From assembly GCA_009103225.1 (NCBI GenBank), contig RHPI01000797.1, positions 1,144,521-1,208,520 on the forward strand: 64,000 bases of DNA. The letters run 5' to 3'. The first letter of the stretch is position 1; every line of letters begins with the position of its first letter. Source of the DNA: Chlorokybus atmophyticus. Its lineage: Eukaryota > Streptophyta > Chlorokybophyceae > Chlorokybales > Chlorokybaceae. Position numbers and translations under genes: made by a program. The notes under the pieces are model-generated. The model was not told the origin of the DNA and ran no database searches. It was given only the letters and a program-made list of their open reading frames with translations. Below, piece by piece: positions 1 to 16,099 of this stretch.

Positions 1-2434
1 ACAAGCTCTGGTTACTCTTCATCCGGCACGTCCCGTCGCTGCTCGCGCTCCCCCTGCAGTGTCTTATGCGCGTGGCGGTATAGCAGGTAGCGGCGGCGTT
101 GGTGGGGGTTGACGAACAGCAAGTACCCCCATGCACGGACCTCCCCAATGGTAAAGCATTTGAGTGGCATGCGCCTGTTCACGACGGACATAGTACGTGC
201 GCACGCACGCACGCACGCATGCGCATGTGTCCTTGCTGTCAAGCCACACCGAAAACCATTCGCTACTACATTATCCATGGCTGCTGCTTGGCGTGATGTC
301 CATGTGATGTGCAGGTGGTCCACGATGCCATAAAACAGGGCAACTCTGCCTGACTGTAACAGCACCTGACAAAACGCTGGCCTTGAGCTTTGCACAACAG
401 GCACTTACTACTACTTACTACGCACTGGCATAAGCCTACGCGGGGGATTTAGTGATACTGTGGTAAGCACTTTCAGGCAAAGCTACGAGTGAAACCCGTT
501 GCTGTCACAGAATGTGTTAGCCAAAGAGACCTGGCTGTGCTGCGTGATCTGAGGCAGGGTTGGCAAAAGCGAGGAGAGATATGCGTGCGTGGCGAGCATC
601 ATGTGGTATGTACGTGCAAGAAGGGTCGAGTGGTAGCCAGTGTAGTGTAGTCATCAACATTGCGGTGGCCAGCGGATGTCGTGTAGTTGACAGCCCACTT
701 GCTGAAGCCCGATATCCCGGATGCACGGACCGTCCGCCGCTGCTTGTTGCGAGATGTTGAAGAACAAGTTTTGCATGCGCGCGTGCCTGCGTCCACGCAC
801 GCACATGTTATGCGACCATGCGTTGCAGGACTTGCCCGTCAACTTGCCACATGGCAACAACAAGCCGACTGATTCAGCGAACAGGGCCCGAGGCGCCGTG
901 CTTTGGGTCACGCGTCGGAGTGACTTGTCGAGTGGAAGTGCAGTCCCAGAGCTGATTACCTCAGCACGCACGCACACGCACATAGTAGATAGAGAAGTGC
1001 AACTGTGCATTGTGGCTGGTACTGGCTAGAGGGACTCCAGCACATAGGGCATAGAATTGAGACCGAAGCATAATCAAGCAAGTACAAACGCAGCACAAGC
1101 CAGCAGCCACAGCCAACACCAACCCAACAATTGAGCACAAGCGCACAACTTGACTGAACTACGGGGCTGGGGCTATGTGCAACGATAGCAGGCAGGCAGG
1201 CAGGTAGGCAAGTCTCAAGGCTTTTCTTTGCCGCTCTCAAGTACACCTGAGCAGCGCAGGAGAGGTGAGCCAGGAGCCGAGGCCAGCACAGTGCAAGACG
1301 TTGACGACGACTGTGCAGCGGGCACCAACGTGTGCTCCCCGCCGACTCAGAACTCACCCGCTTGCCTGTGGGGTGGAACGGACAGCACTGCAATCACAAC
1401 ATACAGCACCTAAGCATGCAACGCAATCAAATGGAACAAGTAACGATACGTGCAGTCGTAGTGATAACCCGGACTGTTCCACAGCAGCGCTCTAAGCTTG
1501 GAGATGAGGTCCCTCTTGTTATACCCCATGCCTTGCATGTCTTGCAACAACCTGTGCATTTCCTGTAGAAAGTGGCCACAATATGTGCACAATCACATGC
1601 CGTACTTGTCCGCGCGCTTCTCAGCAGGTGAGGCCACGCTGTCGCAAGATACGCTTGCAATTGTTATTGTTGTACACGCTGTCGCGAAGCCACGTCTGTG
1701 CATGAGCGTGTGTTCGGGGATGGGGTGCACATCACCCACACGCATGCGTGCCATCGCAGCACTGCATTTTTTAAGCAACAAACGCTTATATACTGATATG
1801 ACCACGCACACTCAAACCAAAGCAAACCCTGCAGGCACAGCAACACAAAATGCATGTTGACTGTAGTATCCCCATCTTTGTAGGCTATGCCATTCGTGAC
1901 GCTTTCAGGGGTGTTGTGTTGGCAGCGCATTGCGGTGTGATGCTATGACTTTGAGTAACAGCCAACATGTACACGAGTGCACCGAGATTGCGTACTCGCG
2001 TTTGCAGTTGCAAAGCGAATGCGAACCAACAATCCCAGACACATTATATATGTAGTATATGTAGTTGTTTCTGTCAAAGTGTTGGTTGTGAGTGATGCAT
2101 GCTTGCATACTTCAATATCTCGGTGCATTCCTCGCTGTATACTTGTGCCGCATGCGCAGGCACCGAGTTTGAGAGTCTGCCACTGAGAGAACTGTTCTGA
2201 CAATCGCTCTCTCAACAAGCATACCATTCCCGCTACCTTTGCTGTCTTTGGACTTGGGCTGTTACTGCGCCTGCAGTGCGTACTGCTTACATGCAACGAT
2301 TGCTGAGCCTCCATCATCATTTCTGTCACACTGATCATGTCATGTAGCTGAACACATCTAGAGAGAAACCTCACCTCACCGCTCCCGCCGCCGCCTCCCC
2401 GGAAGGAACAGACGTTTCGTGCGGAATCGGAAGC
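1..2434. other. Leading intergenic stretch, no supported gene
   Basis: Both strands hold only short open frames of low-complexity character (runs of Arg, Ala, His and Cys from ACGC/GTGC-rich DNA). None gives a domain, and none shows phase-consistent splice junctions. Short tandem tracts are visible: an ACGC run near 199-218 and an AGGC run near 1190-1206. Unrecognised UTR of a gene lying to the left cannot be excluded. Confidence 0.5.
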
Positions 2435-2473
2435 AGGAAGGAAGGAAGGAAGGAAGCAAGGAAGGAAGGAAGG
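2435..2473. repeat. GGAA microsatellite just upstream of the helicase start
   Basis: A GGAA tetranucleotide run (with one GCAA interruption) ends about 50 bases before the helicase ATG at 2524. It lies in the expected 5' UTR/promoter of that gene. A regulatory role is not shown. Confidence 0.7.
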
Positions 2474-2523
2474 GGGATTGATGAACGTTGACGCCCATTC
2501 CACCAGGAATTTGTGCGTGCGCC

Positions 2524-6329
<3,806 letters not shown>

Positions 6330-7290
6330 GGGGGGGAGGAGAGGAGTTGGAGTGGATAGGGAGGAGGTGGTGAGTGAGGGCGGTGTGGTGAGCGCAACGC
6401 AGCGTTGCGCGTGGTTGTGCATTCGTGTTGGTCTTGTGGGTAACCACACTCCGATGTGCGCTTTCAGAGTTTGGTGCATAGCATGTATGCGGGCATATAG
6501 ATACAGTCCATGCCACAAAGAATAGGCAAGCACAACACGTGTGCCTGCATCTGTGCCCGCGTACACGCAGACGCGCGCGCACACACGTGTGCACGCACGC
6601 ACGCAGCCACAAAGCACGTTACGTCGTAACACGTTAAACTGCTGCTGCAGTATGTACAAAAGATGCAGCACGCACAGTGTACATCAGATGCAGGACATGC
6701 ATGCGCATGTACGTGTGTGAGTTGGTTTGCTTTCCAGAGTCATCAGGGCCAAAAACCTTTACAAGGATGTTTGCTGCAAAGCCTTGTAGGGTGCGAAGCA
6801 TAGCACAAACTCCATGTGTACTCTTGTACAACCGCCCTCGTTTTGATTCGTACAGCGCGCGATGCAACCTTCTTGCACAATTCTCTACGTGACGCAGTGT
6901 AAGATATAGTATAGTTCATTTGGCTCACAACAATTGCCAAGGTTTTTTTGATCGAATCTCATACTTGTGAAGGCGCGCAGCCGTGGTACTTACGGTCTAC
7001 GACCAGGCACATATCTTTGTCTGCGGCACACCAAATGCATGCTGCTCACACACGAAGTCACCACAATGCGTGCGCAGCGAACCTTGTACCTATATGAACA
7101 ACTGATGTAGCAGCTTTGCTCTGCCAGCAATATGTGACTCACGTATCCGCAGGCAATGATTCGTTTCAAGTACGAGGTGAGTGTTCTATTCCTCTCTGCT
7201 GATGTCTCAGAGGGCGCTTGCCTTGGCCTTAAACGTGCAATAAAGAGAGGATTAGCCTGGATGGCATAACTGCATGCAAGGCGGGCATGA
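6330..7290. other. Intergenic region downstream of the helicase
   Basis: No splice-consistent coding segment or recognisable RNA gene is visible on either strand. It contains helicase 3' UTR sequence of unknown length and a CACGC-rich stretch near 6560-6610. Confidence 0.45.
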
Positions 7291-8221
7291 CCTGTACTTG
7301 TGCTGGCTCGATGCCCTGCTGTCTCTATGCGCAAAGCTTCCCTCTGTCCATGCCTACAGCATGCAGCAGGTTTAGAGCAGAGGGGAGACACATGTTACAT
7401 AGCTCCTGCTGTTGAATATGCGAACATGACGCAGAGCCTGAGCAATGCTCGCATGCAGTGCCATGCCTCGTACGAGTCAGTCACAAGGCATTTATTGCAG
7501 GTCTAGAACACATGCGCGCGACTGACTTGCAAGGGCAGACGGCTGACAACCTTCACAATACTCAGACATGACTTCTGCATCACACAGTTGCATGCATCAG
7601 CCAAGGAGCTGGAGCTGGAGCTGGAGTCACCTTCCTTGCCCCGCCTGTAGGTGCAGTTGGTAGCTGGTGTGTGATGAGCCGCTCAGTTTGCATGTGTACT
7701 ACCCTTCACCTCCCATTGGAACGTGGTTACTTGCTCTCGTCTCAGAGTAACTTAGCGACTGAGTTAGCCGGCGCTGTTGTTGGACAAGTCGGGCGGCAGC
7801 TGCTGGGGGCGGCGGCGCAGCAGGAGAAGGAGGCAGAGGAGCTGGAGGAGGAGGAGGCGCGTGGGTGGCGTGACAGCCTCTGTGCTGGAGTCTTGCAAGT
7901 ACTGCATGGTACAGACGCGGTCGAAGGTGCTTGCATGCATGCAATCTCTTGCAGCTCACCAGGTCGGTACTTGACCAGTTACCACTGGCGGCCATGCATG
8001 CATGCATGCACGCCATGTGCATGCCGACATTCACGTCAACACCGCCTTGCATGTCAACATCCGGGCATCAGATTCGAAGGTAGGCTGCGTGTGATCTGTT
8101 GGTTACTCGAAACAAGTTAGCCTTAGTCTCCACAAGGGTGTCGCCTCCAGCATGCACCCCTTTGATCGGTGAGCACGGTCTCCTTGGCTTACCAGGTCTC
8201 TCTCTCATTGCGCTCAGGAAC

Positions 8222-8287
8222 AGGAACCCAGGAGGAGGCGTGTCCACCCCCGCACTCCTTCCCCTCTCTCCGCCATCATCATCAGCC
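8222..8287 (+). promoter_or_regulatory. Conserved 5' leader of the first Pmp3-like gene
   Basis: The C/T-rich segment just before the ATG (GAGGCGTGTCCACCCC, then CTCCTTCCCCTCTC) is nearly the same as the segment before the second copy's ATG at 10333. This marks it as a retained leader or core promoter of the duplicated unit. No TATA box is evident. Confidence 0.4.
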
Positions 8288-8840
8288 ATGAGCGCGGAGG
8301 AGGGCCAGGAGAAGCCTGTCCCTGTGGCCGTGGCGGTCCCCGTGGCGGTGCCCGTCGTCGCTGCACCGCTGCCGACCATGGACCCTGGCTGGTGGATCAT
8401 CACCTTCTTGATTATTATCCTACTTCCCCCGCTCGGCATACTCTTCGTGGTGAGTGATTGTGGTTTTGTGTAAGTTGAGAGTCTATCTGCTTGAGTGAGG
8501 ACTTGGACTTATTGTGGGCGGGATCGGTGTGGAATGAAAGCCTGGGACGGACTTGCTGGACATCTGCCTGTGCTTCGTGCTCACCATTCTAGGCTACTTC
8601 CCGGGACTCATCTACGGTGAGATACTGTGATGATCGTTGTTAGTCTCCGAGAAGAGTGTGCAAGTTGTTACTGACAACTGTGTACTCTTGCATTGCATGT
8701 GCAACCCACAGCAAGGCAGGCTGTCGCACGTGACGGTGCTTCTCACGTAACTGTGCTTCCTTCCATTCTCTGCAGCACTGTGGCTGTTCTTCACGCACGC
8801 GGCGCTCGCGACACCGCCGCCACCTGTGATTGTGATATGA
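8288..8840 (+). CDS. Pmp3/RCI2-type small hydrophobic membrane protein, copy A
   Basis: Exons 8288-8449, 8541-8616 and 8776-8840 join in phase to 100 residues. A Pro/Val-rich N-terminal tail of about 30 residues leads into two hydrophobic helices (WWIITFLIIILLPPLGILFV, then DICLCFVLTILGYFPGLIYA). These match the conserved core of the Pmp3/RCI2/UPF0057 family: an LPPLG motif in the first helix and LTILGYFPGLIYA in the second. Family members are small plasma-membrane proteolipids linked to salt and cold tolerance and membrane-potential control. The usual family length is 50-80 residues, so the Pro/Val N-tail and the C-terminal tail with four prolines are extensions. A paralog with the same exon structure follows at 10333. 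Confidence 0.92.
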
Positions 8841-9419
8841 AGGGGAAAGTCTGCTCCACTCTCGGAGATGCACAGGCTCAAGCACACACCTTTGCGTGTG
8901 CCTGTGTGTATTCATCATCATTCATGGTCGAGGTGTCTTGGGCTGAGCGCATGCCTGGGCAAATTTAAAGCAGGTTTCAAGTAGGGGATCGGTTTCCCGA
9001 ATGCTGCAAGAGTTCAAAGATGGTAACTTTGTGCATGTGCAGCAACGATGGCGCGTGTTTGTGCGTCGTGACTGTTTTGATCATCTATACCACTTGGACG
9101 GTTCAGCTGTCGCCAGGCTTTTGGCATCTGTGCCTGACTTGGCTTGGCTTGGCTACTTGTAAAAGGGTTCATGCCTGAGCACTACTGCTGAAATGACTGC
9201 TCATCTGTTAAGTGTATATATATATGCGATGCAAGGGTTGTGTTTTACGGCAGCCTGAAAGCCACTACAGCTTGCAGCTCTACCTGCATTGCGACTTGCG
9301 TTGGCATGCAATCACCCACAACATTCAGTATTCAGTGTTTCTTATCACGAGGTGCTTTGAGCTGAGGTGCTGATCTCTTAGCGAATGCTTGCCTCCATTG
9401 AGCTATGAAGAGCAGAGTA

Positions 9420-11070
9420 GCCATGGTTGGCACCTGTTGTGCACTTGATGCCCCGCTGTGCTTCTTGTGCAAAGCTTCAATCTGTCCACGCCTGCACCAT
9501 GGCAGCTTCATAAAAAGGAGACACAGTTCCTGCTGCTGTCAAAGATGTGGACAGCAGGCAGAGCCTGCGCTGTGTGCGAACTCCATGAGTACACGTACAT
9601 TTGTTAGCAAAAGTAGTGGCTCTCGACTAAATGCGTGACTCACGAGCGTGACAGAACGTCCAGTAATTGAGCTTGCATGCATCAGCCAGAGTGTGATGTG
9701 TGCAACAAGCATGCATTACACTGTGTGCACAGAGACCACATCTCCAAGATTGCACCTTCAATGAAGTCCAAGATTGAAGTTCAAACCGAAGTTCAAGATT
9801 GCTACTAGTAGGACGTGTCTTGCTACTCAAAGTAACAAAACGTGTTGTTGGACAAGTTGGGTGGCGCATCTGTTGGCAGAGGCGGCGGCGGAGGAGCAGA
9901 AGGAAGAGGCGGGAGAGCGAGAGGCTTTTTTCCGAGGGAGCGACAGAGAGGAAGCCCCTTGGAGGAGGCAGGCTGCGGGTGGCGTGACAGTCTCTGTGTT
10001 GGAGTCTTGCGAGTACTGCATGGTACACAACGCGTTTTCAAGGTGCTTGCATGCATGCATGGTGTGTTCTGGTGGTAATCATGCATGCATGCAATCACAT
10101 GTTGCAGCTCACCAGGTCGGTACCTGCCCAGTTAGCTCTGGCCGGCCATGCATGCATGCATGATGTGTGCATGTCAACAGTGATGTCAACCGCCTGTGTC
10201 AACTTAGAGGCAGCAGATCCGACGATAGGATGCGTTTGGTCGAGTAAGTACTGGAAGCAGGAACCAGGAAGGAGGCGGCGTGTCCACCCCCACACTCCTT
10301 CCCCTCTCGCTCTCTCTCCGCCATCAGCAGCCATGAGCGAGGAGAAGCCGGTCCCTGTGGCGGTACCCGTCGCGGTGCCGGTCCCTGTAGCAATCCCAAC
10401 CATGGACCCGGCATGGTGGATCATCACGCTCCTGATCATCATCCTGTGTCCCCCGCTCGGCATTCTATTCGTGGTAGGTGGGAGTTGGTGTCTACTGTTG
10501 ATGTAGCAGGGAGCCTGCGTGGTTGGGAACTCACTGTTGGTGAGTGAGACTGATTCGCATGGTTTGCATGAATCTCCTGGAAGCCTGGTGCGGACTTGCT
10601 GGAGTTCTGCGTCTGCCTATTGCTCACCATACTCGGATACTTCCCGGGACTCATTTACGGTGAGAAGACTGTTATCATAACTTCCAGGACGGAGGCGAGC
10701 GCATGGCAACGCAAGCTCTAAGATTTCTCCAAAGATGCATGCATAATTCACCTTGTGTCAGAAACTTGCCTGGAAGGCAGGCTCACATATGCAATGCAAC
10801 GGTCTCACGCACCTGTGCTTTGTTCTCCGCAGCACTGTGCCTGTTCTTCACGCACGCGGCGCTCGCGACACCACCGGCACCCGTTGTTGTGGTATGAAGG
10901 GACAGTCTGCTACCAATATGTGAGAGACAAAAGCACACATCGAGACACAAGCGCACAACTTGGCGTTCTCTGTGTGTGCACGTGTGTTGACGTGTTTCGT
11001 GCTCAGCGCATGCCTTGCCAAGGCTTCCCTACCGCAAGTGTAAGAGTTGATGCAGTTGTGGGAATCAATG
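9420..11070 (+). repeat. Tandem duplication, copy B (contains the second Pmp3-like gene)
   Basis: This is the partner of the segment at 7290-9000, in the same orientation. Similarity starts around GCAAAGCTTC near 9471 and persists past the stop codon of the second gene (TGAAGGG... and CTCAGCGCATGCCT are shared). Confidence 0.8.
10333..10897 (+). CDS. Pmp3/RCI2-type small hydrophobic membrane protein, copy B
   Basis: Exons 10333-10473, 10584-10659 and 10833-10897 join in phase to 93 residues. The architecture is the same as in the upstream copy: a Pro/Val-rich tail, helix one with CPPLGILFV, helix two with TILGYFPGLIYA, then the tail ATPPAPVVVV. Intron positions and phases are identical to copy A (phases 0 and 1), and exons 2 and 3 have the same lengths (76 and 65 nt). 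The N-tail is seven residues shorter. Role as for the family: membrane-potential or stress-linked proteolipid. Confidence 0.92.
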
Positions 11071-11553
11071 GTTTGTGCGCATGCATGTGGTCACCCCAGG
11101 GCCTGTTACACTTTTTTTGACTTGCAAAGGGTTGACGCTAAGCAGCATCAATGCTGCTTACAATGTTTACTATTGTAAGTGGCCGCTCGCTTTGACTTTG
11201 AGATATGGCAGTCAAAACATCGTGACGAATTGCAAGCTCATATTGTCCCTGGAGTACGTAACCGCTGTATCCTCCCGAGGACGACAGTTGCGAGTAGAAA
11301 AACCCGTAAGAAGTTCGCAGCTAACCGTTCGTTAAGTACAACGCTCTACATTGTCAGCGTAACAAGTAGTCACGGTGATGGGAACAAAGACCCACACGCG
11401 CACTTCCCAACGATTCTGCTCAATTCGAGCTCATTGAAACGGTCACATCGGCACCGAGCCACGTCTGCACGGTTGTCGTGGCTACCTGTTCAAGACACCA
11501 ACTACGATGTACTTTGTTTTGGACAAGTTCTCGCAGCGAAACGCCATTGTCGT

Positions 11554-14500
11554 CTATATCGCGACAGTTAGAACCTCTTGCACGCGCACAATGAGGTCTT
11601 GCTTCTTGCCGCTGACGGGCCGCTTGTGCTTGGCAAGGAAATTCTTGAGCTGGGGCAAGTTGAGATTGGGCAGCTTGCCGGCGGCGTGCTTAGCTCGCAC
11701 CTGCACACGCTTACATCCCACCGGCTTAGTATGTGACCGTGTATGGTTTACCGTCGCGCATGCCACGATGCAGCTTGCCTCAATGTCATTCTGGTCGGCA
11801 TCAACGTCAGTGGCTTTGGCTCGCACGCGCTTGTTCTTGGGAGCCTGCATGTTGGTTTGTTAGACAGGTGTGCAACTCAGCTTCACATATGTGCACACGC
11901 GCATGCCATGCGCACAGTGCACGTCAAGGTACTGTGAGCGGCGCCACCGCAATGAGCGATAAGTACCTCAGAGTCTGTTGGATTAGCATCGGCTTTTTGA
12001 TATAAAGCTTTGCCGCGGGACCTCTTTGCAGCCTTGGTGTCCTGCCAAAAGATAAGCTCATCATGGTTGTGCAGGAGCAGAACGGCTGGCGACCGGCACC
12101 AGGGCATCTTCATCATGTTTATGCTTTCACGAGTAAAAGGGATCAGACAGGCCGTAACACTTCGCTTCACCTGTATCGGTACATCCTGGGTGGTAGGCTT
12201 GTCTGCAACGGGGAGTGTTGGAGCAGTCTGTAAGCGACCACGAACAAAATTGCAACATGTTCGCACATCAGCAACAGTCAGCCTCATTGCTGCAATCGAA
12301 TGAGTGACAGAGATGGGCTATTCACCTTCTCCCCGGTCGTGTCTGGCCTGAGTATGTCTAGCTCGGCAGTCTCAACTGGAGTTCCTTTGTTCACCTTGTC
12401 AGTGAACCACAAGCTCAGAGATTGACAGCATATGTCAAAGCATTTCAGTGCTGTGGCATGCTGACATACAGTTGCGTCCGCTTGAAGTGGTGCGGCAGCC
12501 TGAGTGTGTGCATCTGCAACGCGTCCTTCAGGCCATAACCTGTGGTCGCTGGCCTGCACAACACGTCAGCATCAGTGCACGCTGGCAACGATGATCACCA
12601 CCAAAAACTTGCACATCCCTGTTGAAGGTCATCAGCAAGGGCACTGTATGCAGGTGTGTTGACAGCATTGAAGTTTACCTCAGTAGCCTCCTGCTGCTGT
12701 TCAAGGGCCTTGCGTTCTCCAGCTGTGGATGCTGTAGTTTTGTGGTTTGGCTTGGGTGTTGCCCTCTTTTTCCCTGAGTCAGCGCCACCTGTCAAACCCA
12801 CAGCTGGGTTGGCACTGGACGCGACACTGTTGCTGCCACTGGTGGCACCTGCTGGGGCAGTTGCTGGGAGCAAGGAGTCTGTGTTCGCTTTGCCTTCAGG
12901 CATAATTGTTATGGCCTCCTGCTTTTTGCTTCCATCCTTGACACGAGCTTGCGATGGCTTCCGAGGTGGCTTTGGCTTCGCTTGAGGTGCTACAAGGGCT
13001 GCTGCCTGGCTACCTGCTTTGCAGCGGTTATGTCACATGCGAGTGACTGTTATGATGTTTGCAATGGAAGCACGTGCAAACCTGGTACGCTTCCGCTGTT
13101 GGGATGCTCTGCAACCTCTTTCTCAGCGTTCTCAATAATACCCGGGCCATCGTTAGCAGTGAGCTTCGCAAGGACTGCTTTCTTGCGTCCGCCCAGCACA
13201 AGTTTGGAGCTGGCAGGTGTTGCATTCATCTCGGGCGCCTTTGGTACATGGGTCTTCCTTTTGGCAAACTGAGGCCTGTGCAAGGCCTCTTTCGCTGGGG
13301 CTGAGGCATCATCTGGCCTTGGTTCCGCACCAGGCGCAGACGCTTGTGTGGCTGTTGCTTTCTCCCCTGCATTCGAGTCGACAGCATCTCCCACACTCAC
13401 AGATCCCCCGGATGCGTCCTCCGAGTGCTTTGGAAGGGGCAGATCCGCAGGTTTGGAAGGCTTGTCTGGTCCTGCACCACGTTGTCAAATCACGTGGAGG
13501 GGGAGTCTTGGAGACCCTGTTACTGCGTTGTGCTCGATGTACTTCGCATTGTGCACACGCTGTCATCACCTCTGCTGGCAGGCAGCAGGACTCGCAGAAA
13601 GCTTGCAAACAGAAGTTGTATTCTGATTGTGCCTTGCCTTGTGCAGACATTAGGTTGGGCAGTACGTCAGACTGAAGTGTCGCGTTGTTCTTAATGGCAG
13701 TCGCTTTGGTAAAACCTACTTTGGTTGTCAATGCTGGCGGCAACTCATGCTGCCCTGAGACTTCCTCCTACGGCGATAGTTTATGATTGAGCACCCGTCA
13801 AACTCTAACGTCAATGCACGCAGAGCGCTCTTGCAACTGAAGGTCACTCGCACTCACTTGGAATAGCAGAGGGCCCCAACGTGCTAGCTGTACCACTGCA
13901 CAGGGTGAAGACATGATCAGCGACATGTGTCGAGTTGAGATGTTGATGGGAAATAGTTCTGCATTTCATACAGTGCGCACCTTGTCAATGCATCATAACG
14001 CTACAACGCACCTCGCAAGTCGGTCAGCAACTGCTCCAGGATGGCTGTTGTGGATGCCCGTGCACGATGCGGTTGCTCGGGCCGAAGCCCAGGTGCAGAC
14101 AGGACAGCACACTGCGGACAGCTGTCAGAGATTACACGCATCAGAGCTCTATGCAACACTCCTCCAGGAACACAGCAACTCGAGACCTTTGGAATGCATG
14201 AGTGCCGCTTACATCAACACCCTCATTGGAGACTTCACTACAAGGAAAGGCTCCAAGTCCGCGGGGAGTTTCATAGCATGCTACCAAAAAGTGTCAGCAA
14301 AGCTGATACTTCGTTGGACATTGCGGTTTCACATGGCAGGAAGCCTAACCTCTCTCTCAAACTTCTTGCGCATATCAGGAGCAAGTTTCTTCCAGACTGA
14401 GTCGTTCTGCAAGCACTCTTGCTTGCAGAGCCCTGCCAGGCTCGGTAAGTACCGTACAGTTATCACAATGGCCCACTGTGTGAGCAAATTTCCGGGGACT

Positions 14501-15932
14501 TGCATAACTCCTCATAATGGCAGCGTGTAGATGTGCTCTTCCAGTGCATGACAGGTAATAGTAGTAATAGTAGCGCACCCGTAACAACGCCTGCTTCAAG
14601 AGAGGGCAGGACAACGCAGCGTAGATCCGCCATCTGTTCCCCAGTAAGCTGTCGCGCCCATCGCTCCTCTTGCAAGTTCAGGCGCCCTTTGCTCTCAAAC
14701 TCCGCTTGCATGGCGGCGGACAGTATGTCAAAGACCTGCATGACGTGCTCATTGTTGTGCGTTGCAAGTTGCATGACGCACCCGGTGCACTTGGGGCTAA
14801 GTGATGAGGGCCTCATTACTTATCCCCAAGACCATACCTTGGTGAGGCGGAGCGTCACACGTTCTGCCTCCAGGCACAAGACCACATGCTTGTCATGAGA
14901 CAAGTGCAGCTCCTAATTACAAGTTGTTATCTTTTGCAACAACAAACTCACAGGCAGCTGAAGTTACAGGTCTGTCTGCAGCTCACCCATGCCGTTGTGT
15001 CCAGGTGGCCAGTAGTCTTCGCTTGCGATAGGAGGTCTCCCCATGCAAGGCGGCCATCAGACAATTGATGCCAACCTTTTGGGTGCAGGCCGGCTGCGAT
15101 GGCATGTCGAAATGCTCGCTCAAGCGTGATGCAACTGGCAGGGTCCTCATCACAATCCGCTTGCAACGCAAACTGCAGAAGCCAGCAGCCGTCAGTAATC
15201 AGATATACACTCTTGCGCCATGCCATATTGGTCTGTCACCTTGAGCTTTTGGTCTTCTTTCAACTTGGCAAGACGCTTGCATATAAGTCGTTTTTGAGTA
15301 GACTGCGCACATTTTGGAACGAGTGGGTGAGGAAGCCTGCAGTAACTTATTGTTGAACATGCAAACAGCAAGACATGTGAGCTGCAAGCGCGAAATCAAT
15401 ACAAGCGCATGGAACAGTATCAAAGGAGAGCTAATTTACTTACCTCACAAACAATGCGGATGATGTTGTCTGTGCTCGATGGCACCACTATAGCACCACT
15501 TCTGAAGGTGTCCGCCAACTTGTTGCGGAGGGCCTCACTAGGTTGGTCGCTTGTGAGGGAAGCAGGTTGTAATTCTTGCAAGCACAGGGCTTCGTCCGTG
15601 TTGTCTTCGTCACCTTGGCCAGGTCTCTTCGTCCACCACCTACAAATCAGTCCTGGATTTTGTGCATTATGTTGACAATTGCTGGTTCGTCGCTGTAACT
15701 AAGTGCCATTATGCTGGCTTTTACGTGTTTTGAAGTTGACATCACGTGTGCTACGCACGGCTAGAGCAGCTTGCCTGTCTGCTGCAGGCAGTGCGCCAAC
15801 TGTTTCAGCTGCTTTTTGAGAGGCCGGCACTTGCGCGGATAGTTTGGAGGTAGGGAGCACTGCCACTGTGCAGAGCTCGCTGCAACCTACACCGAGCTGT
15901 GCCACGAAGATGGTTTGCTTGCTACCCGCCAT
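11554..15932 (-). CDS. C18orf63-like (DUF4708) protein with a C-terminal SAP motif, many exons
   Basis: Six consecutive minus-strand exons join in phase to about 303 residues: 15932-15775, 15639-15444, 15172-14987, 14912-14838, 14789-14579 and 14432-14350. The start MAGSKQTIFVAQLG, the block DGRLAWGDLLSQ, the strand pair ELHLSH...VVLCLEAERVTLRLTK and the later CVVLPSLEAG line up, from memory, with the DUF4708 domain of vertebrate C18orf63, whose function is not established to my knowledge. Further coding-like segments follow on the same strand (13400-13050, 12903-12595, 12287-11883): Lys/Ala/Pro-rich and probably disordered. The last segment (11850-11554) contains LPQLKNFLAKHKRPVSGKKQ, a SAP-type DNA-binding helix-extended-helix. 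That all pieces belong to one gene is inference. Intron 1 uses a GC donor. Confidence 0.6.
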
Positions 15933-16062
15933 GTGAGCATGCGGTAAGACGCAGACAAAGGCGCCTGCCCATGTCAGCGAGCAGCTTTGGTTCACAAGAT
16001 CAGCAATTTCAAGCTCAGCAGCATGCTCTCCCACCATACGACATGATGTTGGTGGCAAACAA

Positions 16063-16097
16063 GTAGTGGCGGTGGTGGTGGTGGTGGTGGTGGTGCA
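16063..16097. repeat. GGT trinucleotide repeat
   Basis: A run of GGT units (about ten) lies upstream of the C18orf63-like gene. It is a simple-sequence repeat. Confidence 0.85.
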
Positions 16098-16099
16098 CT

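Larger units (their letters stand above)
7290..9000 (+). repeat. Tandem duplication, copy A (contains the first Pmp3-like gene)
   Basis: This stretch aligns by eye with 9420-11070 at an offset of about 2.05-2.13 kb. Shared landmarks are GCAAAGCTTC near 7331 and 9471, GTTGTTGGACAAGT near 7775 and 9842, GGCGTGACAG near 7867 and 9979, the CATGCATGCATG tracts, and all three gene exons. Non-coding parts have diverged by substitutions and small indels much more than the exons, so the duplication is not recent or the genes are under constraint. Confidence 0.8.

Noticed and set aside
7742-8120. A coding gene upstream of each Pmp3-like gene (Glu/Arg-rich frames)
   Set aside because: The two duplicate copies do not keep a common reading frame through this part, so it is more likely non-coding flank.
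13913-14530. Plus-strand open frame of 205 codons
   Set aside because: It overlaps phase-supported minus-strand exons of the C18orf63-like gene and shows no domain.
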